Below the pieces are notes generated by a model, which searched no databases, was not told the DNA's origin, and was given only the letters and a program-made list of their open reading frames with translations. From Microbotryum silenes-acaulis (Eukaryota; Basidiomycota; Microbotryomycetes; Microbotryales; Microbotryaceae), in contig QPFY01000003.1 of the NCBI GenBank assembly GCA_003665825.1, positions 1,984,001 through 2,048,000 on the forward strand: a stretch of 64,000 nt of DNA, written 5' to 3'. Numbering within the stretch: position 1 is the first letter of the stretch; each line of letters starts with the position of its first letter. The translations under genes were made by a program, and so were the position numbers. Positions 57,492 to 64,000 of this stretch are shown piece by piece.

Positions 57492-59867
57492 TTGACGCAG
57501 CTTCTACATCCGCCGACCCCCAGCTGCCTTCGACGTCTGACACGTACGACCCGGGGCCGTGAGGGACGCGCTTCCCTGCTGGCCACGACAGCGACTACAG
57601 CGACCGCAAGTGCGCCCAGGAACGCGACCGCAAACTTGGCGTCGGGCCCTCTACCTCGGTATCGCACTCGTCGAGCCACTTCGACCCCATTACGACCGCG
57701 CCGGGAGGCGGCCTCGGCAGAGCGAGCAACAGCCAGAGCCGAAAGGATCTTCAAGGCGGTCCAGATGCACCAAAAACACTGTCCGGCCCTTGAGGCCTAC
57801 TTCTTCGGCCATCCGACCGCTGAGGAGCTCGCTAACAAGATCTGGCCCAAGGAGTCCAACACTGGCACCGAAGAAGCGCTGGGCGAGGTCATAGCAGGCG
57901 TCATCAATAAGGTGCGTCGACGCCTGGGCTACTCGATGGTGTGTATTCCTTCGAGAGCTGACTCGCCTTCCCATTGCCGTGTGTCTTACTGTTGGACCTC
58001 TAGACTGGAGACCGGCGATTGGTCGCCTGCCGGAACTCGCCACAATACATCGGCGTCGCACCTAACCGCGTGGAGACGACCGAGAAGACGGCCGATGTTG
58101 TGCTCTTGACCCACGCTGCGGTCGCGCACGATCCAACCCTCCCGGATGTATGGGCCCTTCCCAGTCACGCCGATCCGCAAGCCAAGGAACTTGACGCCGA
58201 TGCGGGCCCCGACACCAACGTGAACTCCGACGCGAACGAAAACGGCAAGGGCCAGCATCACGACGAGGACAACAACGCAGAAGAAGACAGCACGAACAAG
58301 GCCAAGGTCAAGGACAAGGTGGGCCTGAACCAGGCCAAACGCTCCTTTACGCAAGTGGCCGCCGTCGGCGACACCAAAGCCGGCAACTCCAACGCCGAGG
58401 GCCAGTTGTTCCGACGGTTGTCGGCACTCCTCGCGACGCCGATTCGGGAACATGCGATCGGGTTCACCCTGCGTGGCGACCGTCTAAAAGTTTACGTCAT
58501 GGCTGCTTGCGGGGTGTTCGTCACCAACTCCAGAACGGTCACCGAAGAGAATGGAGAGCTGTCGACGTTCTTGTACCGTCTCGTCCAACACAGCGATCGG
58601 CTTAACGGCATTCTTGCCACCACAACCTCGCTTGACGACCGCTGCGGCCCGTTCACGTACTGCCCCGACTTCTTCCCACCGGCGGCCTCAGAGTTCAGCT
58701 GGGGGGCAAGGATGATGTCCAACTTCAAGATTCAGAAGCTTTTGTTCCGTCGACAAAGAGAGTGCGGCCGCGCGACGTCGACATACGAGATCACCCTTGG
58801 TGAGGGCGCCAACGTCAGGACTCGCGCGATGACGATCACCTGGGTCGAGGAATCGCGCAACTCGGACTTGGCCGAGATGCGCAACCTGATTCAAGAAAAG
58901 AGACCCCGAGGGCTCGCTCCGCTGGTCGGCGTCTTTCGCACCGAATACAGGACCCTCCCCATCTTCCTACCCGGCGACGAATTCCTGAAAGATGTCACCC
59001 CGCGGGCCAGGGAGGTCGTCGTTCACGAAGAGTGCTACAACCCACTCGCCACGCTCGAAAACGCCAAGCAGCTTGCACGCGCTCTCGAGGGTGCGATTGA
59101 GGGTGAGTGCTCAGCGCAGAGCGGGACAGCGCGCTGAAGGGTGTGCCTACACTGACGACCCTTTGCCTTACGTAACAGGGCATCGCCAGCTTTGGAACTA
59201 CGGCTTCATCCACCGGGACGTGTCCTATGGCAACGTAATGGTGGACCAAAACGGCAAAGGGATATTGATTGACTACAATCTGGCGGTGAAGAAGGCTCGA
59301 ACGGCAGAAGAAGAGTGTCGCCTCAGCCGCTCGGTACGTTCTCGCGTCCGTGCTAGCCCTCGACACGTTCTTGGTCTCACCCAACTCCTTCCCACCCTTC
59401 CCCTGTACCATGATCAATAACAGGGCACGCTACCCTATCTGTCCCGACTCCTGCTCATCCCAGCAACCGAGGGTGTGGTGCACGAGCGCTGGCATGATAT
59501 GGAGTCGTTTTTCTATGTGGCGTGCCGCACCGCTTTTCAGTCTGAATTTGCCGACGCGCCCTTTTTCAAAAAGCCGGACGCCGCGCGTATCTGGAACGCA
59601 TGGAATGCCGAGGATCTCAAAGATGCAGCAAGCAGGAAAGGCTGGCTGTCTACTCGCATCGGCTTCGAGGAGCTCCTGGACGCATGCGCATCTCGTTGGT
59701 CTGGCGTGGAGAAGGTTCTGAGTGTCCTGCAGCAAAATTGCTCACTGAATTGGTCTTTATCGAGGCTGAGATACATCGAGACGGAGCAAGAACTTGCGTC
59801 ACGTTGGAACTCCGATCAGATGTCGTATGAACACGTTCAGGCGGCTTTCAGGGCCCTTTGCGAGTAG
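57492..59867 (+). CDS. FunK1-type kinase G, diverged duplicate of kinase B
   Basis: Exons about 57492-57911 (start codon uncertain; the frame opens at TTG and no ATG is obvious), 58004-59102, 59179-59333 and 59425-59867. Exon 1 is identical to that of kinase B, while exons 2-4 differ at many residues. It has the same Asp/Glu-rich insert after HADPQAKE, then the EECYNPLATLENAKQLARAL lobe, the catalytic loop YGFIHRDVSYGNVMVDQNGK, and ILIDYNLAVKK with the metal-binding Asp intact (Asn in kinase B). HERWHDMESFFYVACRT follows. The HRD exon is 155 nt. It looks catalytically competent. Confidence 0.87.
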
Positions 59868-60440
59868 AACCGTGCTCGAAATCCCCATTCCTGTTTTGCA
59901 TTTTTATGGACGAATCTGAAAGTAATACTAGACATCGTACTGTGCGTTGTGATCAAACTCCTAGGTCCCGTATGCTCAGACCAATCGACATCATCCTGCC
60001 GAACCCGATACGATCAACGAAAGGAGTGGGGCGAGTTTCGGTGGGACTGCGGCGGGGCTATAACGAAAGCAACCCTCCATAGACCAGACAGGCACCAAAG
60101 CTTCAGTAGTGTGTTTCGACCTATTATATGGGCACTTTTCAAATACCAAATACCAAATCCCCCCGCCAGCTGCCCGCCAGCTCTGCGCGCGCTGTCCAGC
60201 GCGATCCTTGCAAAGATGCTCGGACGAGCACCATTTCGTATTTGAGCGGGCGGCGGCCCTCGCAGCCTTCGGCCAAGAGCGCTCGCGATCTCCGAAATGG
60301 AAAATGATCGAATGCAATTCATCACGACACATCATACATCCATCATCGGAGCGCTATTCGAGCTGGCGAAGCCATGGACCGTCCACACAATCACGTGTTC
60401 GAGCGCTCACCCGGAGATGATGACGGTCAGCGATGATGAA
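59868..60440. mobile_element. Outer end of right arm with MITE-like hairpin, copy 2
   Basis: About 60110-60305 is the reverse complement of the hairpin element at 22.8 kb. The arm homology stops at about 60412, just after GAGCGCTCACCC. No gene is supported. Confidence 0.55.
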
Positions 60441-61860
60441 AGTTGGGGTTCACATGATCATACGACAATGTGCGTTGGGGTTCACACGATGATGTGACAC
60501 TATGTTCGGGTTGACGTGTATTACATCACCAACTGTCCTTTCCATGTACCCATGCGTTCCTTCTTCATGTTCCAACAACGTCCACGGACAGCACCATCAC
60601 AATTTTCATATCAATCATGTCAGCGGTTAGTGCAACGCGGTCGGAGTCGAATCGATCGAATTGAAATGTATCGACTGGCGTATCGGGTCGTTCAAACACG
60701 GTGTCAGAGAGGTAGGGCCGTCGATGTTAGAAGTATCGTCGAGTTGAAGCTCGAGTTGACCAAACGAGTTGGAGTGGCGATTCGGGCAAGGTGGGCACAT
60801 CGAGGCGGACACAAGTCAGTTGGTGCTTGATTGTCCATCAAGTATGGCCGAAGCAAGTCGCCTGGGAGATGGACGGGTCCAGCTGATCATCGATCGTCGG
60901 AGTGTCGAACGGTCCGAGTCGAGACGACGCTGCTCGATGAAGTGGCTCAAGTGCCGAGCCAACCGAGAAGAGCGCAGAAGAGTCAAGCTGATCCCAATGA
61001 AATGACAGAACTCGGGTCGAGAGAAGTCGTGTTGGCGATCGTAGGATTGAATCACAAGCTTGTGGCATGGGTGTGGGCGATGTGTGAGCAAGTCGGTGCG
61101 AAGCTGAGGATCGAGTCGGATCTAGCGCGCCAAGGATGTCGGGCAATGCTGTGGAAGACAAATGAGCGTTTGAAGTAGTTTCAGTATTGACGGGACTTGA
61201 GAGGATGGCCCGGATTGGAGAGGAGAGCATACCAGACTGGGGACCTGATTGATCGAGCTGATCCGCCGGTGTGGATGCGAAGATCACGGGGCAGTGTCGA
61301 GCTGGGTGCGGCGACACAGATCAAGACGAGGTGAGGTCAAGCGTGGCGATAGGTGAACTTGCCAGATGAGTCAAGAATGGGGCGATCGTGGGGTTGGCGC
61401 TCATGGTGAGTAGGTCAGTTGATGACAGTAAGTCCATGGCGATCGAGCACGAGTGCGGTGGAAGGTTGACGGTCGAGGCGGTCGAGGCGGTCGAGGCGGC
61501 CATCGCGAGGTGCGAGCGGATTATTCGTTCGCACGTGATGATGATGGGATGAGCACGGACGGGGACAAGACCGAGCTGGAGAGGTCTGTCAGTTCGGTCG
61601 GTCGATCGGTCGATCGGTCGATCGGATCGCAGGTCGATGATGGGTGCGGATGGGCATCGGTCAAATGTTCGCCGAGTCGAGCAACAGATGTTCCGACAAA
61701 CCCCGAGCTTGCCGCGTCGATGAGACCCGTCGATTCGATCAAGAAAGGGATGTGACAGCGAGTGATTGCACTCGAGCAATCGGTCGACGTTGACGACGCG
61801 AGTGAGCGATGTGGGGGTGGCGGAGGAAATCGTCACAGGTCGACAGCGGTGTTCGGGGTG
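60441..61860 (-). repeat. Partial repeat-gene unit (R8), N-terminal side only
   Basis: 61320-61860 matches the N-terminal side of unit R5 (GTGGGGGTGGCGGAGGA, then AGGTCGACAG(T/C)GGTGTTCG), but the C-terminal landmarks are missing downstream. Contains short tandem runs such as GGTCGAGGC (about 61473-61500) and TCGGTCGATC (about 61596-61624). Confidence 0.5.
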
Positions 61861-63230
61861 GGCGAAAGTTGAGTCTCGGGTGGCGGAGGCAGCAGCGGCA
61901 AAGATTTGCACGCTCTTCGACGAACGATCTGTCGCACCGAGTTGAGTTCTGAGGTCAGGGGTCACGGAGAGGAGATCGAGGTCGAGCAAAGCAACTTTCG
62001 CCAGATAAGTGTCGATCCCCAATTGGAAACAGTGGACGCTCATTCATCCGTGAGAGCTAGAAACGGTTTCGAGCGAGTCGAGTTGAGCGCAGGCAGAAAT
62101 CTGAGACCTGGTAGAGCAAATCAAAGGTCAAACATGAGCAAGAGTGCACACACTTGCAACACGAGGTGTGAAGGAAGGGAAGGATTTCAGGTTGAAAGTA
62201 CGCACTGAGCTTTCGGACGTTTTGCTCGCCCAGGAAATGCCCAATCAGTTCGTCGACACCATGCGAGGAGGTGAATGCATGAAGAAGCGAAACGAGAGGA
62301 AATCGAACACGGTGCATCGCTGAGCGCAGTCCTTGACCGCATGTCCAGGGTTGCTGAAGCGTGTACGAACGTGCAAGTCGCCGTGGTGGGATAACGATCG
62401 CCCGTATCAAGCTGGTCGAGCGAATCGCCGAGGTCGATTGAGAGTGCGAAGGATCGTTACGGTCCGAGGCCAAAGTCGAGCGCCGAGTGGTCCCAAGAAG
62501 CCCGAGGCGTTACTTTATATTTCGACGTGCGCAACGTAGGATGGTGATCGAGTAAGATGTGAAGCGATGAGGAGGTGTTCCGTGGCAAATCCCGAGAGTT
62601 TTGCCGGAAAGTCGACTGGATGGTGCGATCGACGACGTTGAAAGCCAGCGCGCAAGTCCGATCAACTTCAACAGCAAGGGGGCGAGCTGGAAGGTGGGCT
62701 ACTGAGGTGCCATGAGATGAAACGTAGACAGTCTATAAGTTTGGACGGATGACTCGACGAGCTCGATCACGAGCGCGCGCGGTTCAGTTAATTCGCGGCG
62801 CGGTCGAGACGGGACGGGGTGATAGTGCTTGAGGCAATGCGGGTCTCCGATCTCGACATCGACGCAATCGTGCTTGAGACTGGTCGTGAGAGGTATCGAG
62901 GAAGGGTGATTTGCAACTCGAATGTAGGGCGTGCGAGCGAAGCTCTCCATTCGAGGGAGAGGTCTTTTTCCGGGTCGTCCGTGCGCGCTGACACGGCATA
63001 TCTTTCGTCGCTTGCCTCAGCCAGCTCGGGGTGACACGTCGAGTGCCCGGGCGAGTAAGGTCGAGCCGCATGTACCGGGCAAGTGACGTTCCAACATGGC
63101 GGCAAGGTCTCGCGTCGTCGTCTCGTCGGGCAGTGGGAGGAAAAGACGAGTCACCTCGAGTGGTGCGAGTAGTGCGGTGAGGCCTGTGAGGGGCGAGAGG
63201 CAAAGGAGCGCGCGACAAAAGTCGTCGAGG
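61860..63230 (-). repeat. Unrecognised repeat-gene family, copy R7
   Basis: The C-terminal exon (about 62043-61880) reads VALLDLDLLSVTPDLRTQLG and ATDRSSKSV, followed by FAAAASATRDSTFA. The upstream exon has GVDELIGHFLGEQN. Its donor is mutated (GCTCAG at about 62210), so splicing as in the other copies would fail. Confidence 0.6.
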
Positions 63231-63336
63231 CCACAACAACTAGTGTCTAGTGTATTTCTCTCTCCTTATTGAGTCTCCTTCCAGCCTCAACCTCATTTCA
63301 GAAGCACGATTCTCCCGAACCGGTACGAGCTGTGGT

Positions 63337-63929
63337 CAAGGATCCGCATTAAATCTGATCTGATCTGATCTGATCTGACAGGGGTCAGATCAAGTTCAGA
63401 TCAATCAAGCCTCGAGGAAAAAAATCCAAAATAGGCGGTACCTAGATGGGCCATTGTGATTTGAAATGCCAGCTGCGGCGCACCTCAGCTGATCATGAGA
63501 GAGAATGGATCGCGCCATCTGCCATCTGGCATCGCCGCCGCATTGGGTGTCGGCCCCGCGCCACAGAAATACTACAGGGTGTGGTCCTCCTCTGATGGGT
63601 CTTCGTTGCAGTGTCAAGTGCTGAAACACTTTCTTATAGGGATCATGCGACCCAATCCAGTCATAAAAGCGGGAAGCTCCTCCACAAAGCGGCGGCTTAG
63701 CAAGGTGATCACTTTGGAGGATGATGAGGATGAGGATGAGATGAGGATGAGATTGAGGAAGAAGATGGGGATTTCAACATGTAGACATGTAGAAGTCTCT
63801 CTGCGCCAAATTAGGCAATTTCATGTCTCAGATCAAATTGATCTGCTCAGCTCAGATCAAGATCAGATCAATCAAGGGAGAATCAGAAAAATTCAGATCT
63901 GATCTGATCTGATCTAATGCGGACCCTTG
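63337..63929. mobile_element. ~590-bp element with inverted termini of GATCT repeats and an acidic ORF
   Basis: The left end reads CAAGGATCCGCATTAAATC followed by (TGATC)n. The right end is the inverse: (GATCT)n, AATGCGGACCCTTG. The termini match over about 35 bases with a few differences. Inside, a plus-strand frame (63648-63902 from ATG) encodes KRRLSKVITLEDDEDEDE, similar to the relic at 38.3 kb. It looks like a non-autonomous, internally deleted DNA transposon. No target-site duplication is obvious. Confidence 0.6.
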
Positions 63930-63956
63930 CCAGCTAGATCGAGCGTGCCTGCAGTG

Positions 63957-63990
63957 AAGGCACCTAACCTCACCTAACCTCACCTAACCC
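63957..63990. repeat. Short telomere-like repeat, (CACCTAACCT)n
   Basis: Three 10-bp units CACCTAACCT, the last ending CACCTAACCC. On the other strand this reads as GGTTAGG with inserted GTGA, reminiscent of degenerate TTAGG(G) telomere repeats. Confidence 0.6.
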
Positions 63991-64000
63991 GACTGACGCG

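Larger units (their letters stand above)
53070..60412. repeat. Right arm of the ~7.3-kb inverted segmental duplication
   Basis: Reverse complement of 22661-29947. Paired coordinates sum to 83146 from 25209 to the one-base indel near 27390, then to 83145 up to the 119-bp indel. The nearly identical part on this side ends at 57937. Confidence 0.93.

Overview
The window is nuclear DNA of a fungus, very probably a basidiomycete. Genes carry many short GT..AG introns (about 46-110 nt). The proteins are typically fungal: a GT62 mannosyltransferase, Vts1, Coa6 and, above all, several fungal-specific FunK1 protein kinases. The species cannot be named from sequence alone.

Left third (1-15.5 kb): ordinary single-copy housekeeping genes. 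These are the 3' part of dipeptidyl peptidase III (1-1793, +), a possible small Cys-rich secreted protein (2089-2744, -), the mitochondrial assembly factor COA6 (5248-5842, +), the SAM-domain RNA-binding regulator VTS1 (6450-9526, -), an Anp1/Mnn9-type mannosyltransferase (10394-12020, +) and a secreted histidine-acid-phosphatase-like protein with a GC-AG intron (13386-15460, +).

Right two thirds (16-64 kb): a fast-evolving accessory, probably subtelomeric, region. It is dominated by (i) FunK1 kinases: 18.8-21.4 (-), 23.2-25.65 (-), 25.9-28.2 (+, frameshifted), 35.4-37.7 (+), 39.4-41.8 (-), 55.0-57.3 (-), 57.5-59.9 (+), and a further kinase-like fragment inside a 0.9-kb hairpin at 16.2-17.1. 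(ii) A ~7.3-kb inverted segmental duplication, 22.66-29.95 kb versus 53.07-60.41 kb, carries a head-to-head kinase pair in each arm. It is nearly identical in its inner 4.7 kb, and the identity drops sharply at one point inside a kinase intron. (iii) A multicopy, intron-containing gene family that I do not recognise has about seven copies: a tandem array of three at 46.5-51.6 kb, plus copies at 28.5, 31.9, 53.3 and 61.9 kb. (iv) Transposon and helicase relics are present: a LINE C-terminus (38.4 kb), MULE/FAR1-like (21.75 kb), RecQ-like helicase (43.7 kb), a DUF6589-like relic (44.3-45.7 kb), acidic N-terminal ORFs (30.3, 38.3, 63.6 kb), and short hairpin/MITE-like elements. The last bases (63.95-64.0 kb) are a short degenerate telomere-like repeat.

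Five of the kinases share one gene architecture, including a 155-nt exon that carries the catalytic HRD motif (158 nt in a sixth). They differ at catalytic positions: one has lost the DFG-equivalent Asp and another has Ser for the catalytic-loop Asn. This suggests a family diversifying by duplication and conversion in an unstable chromosome end.
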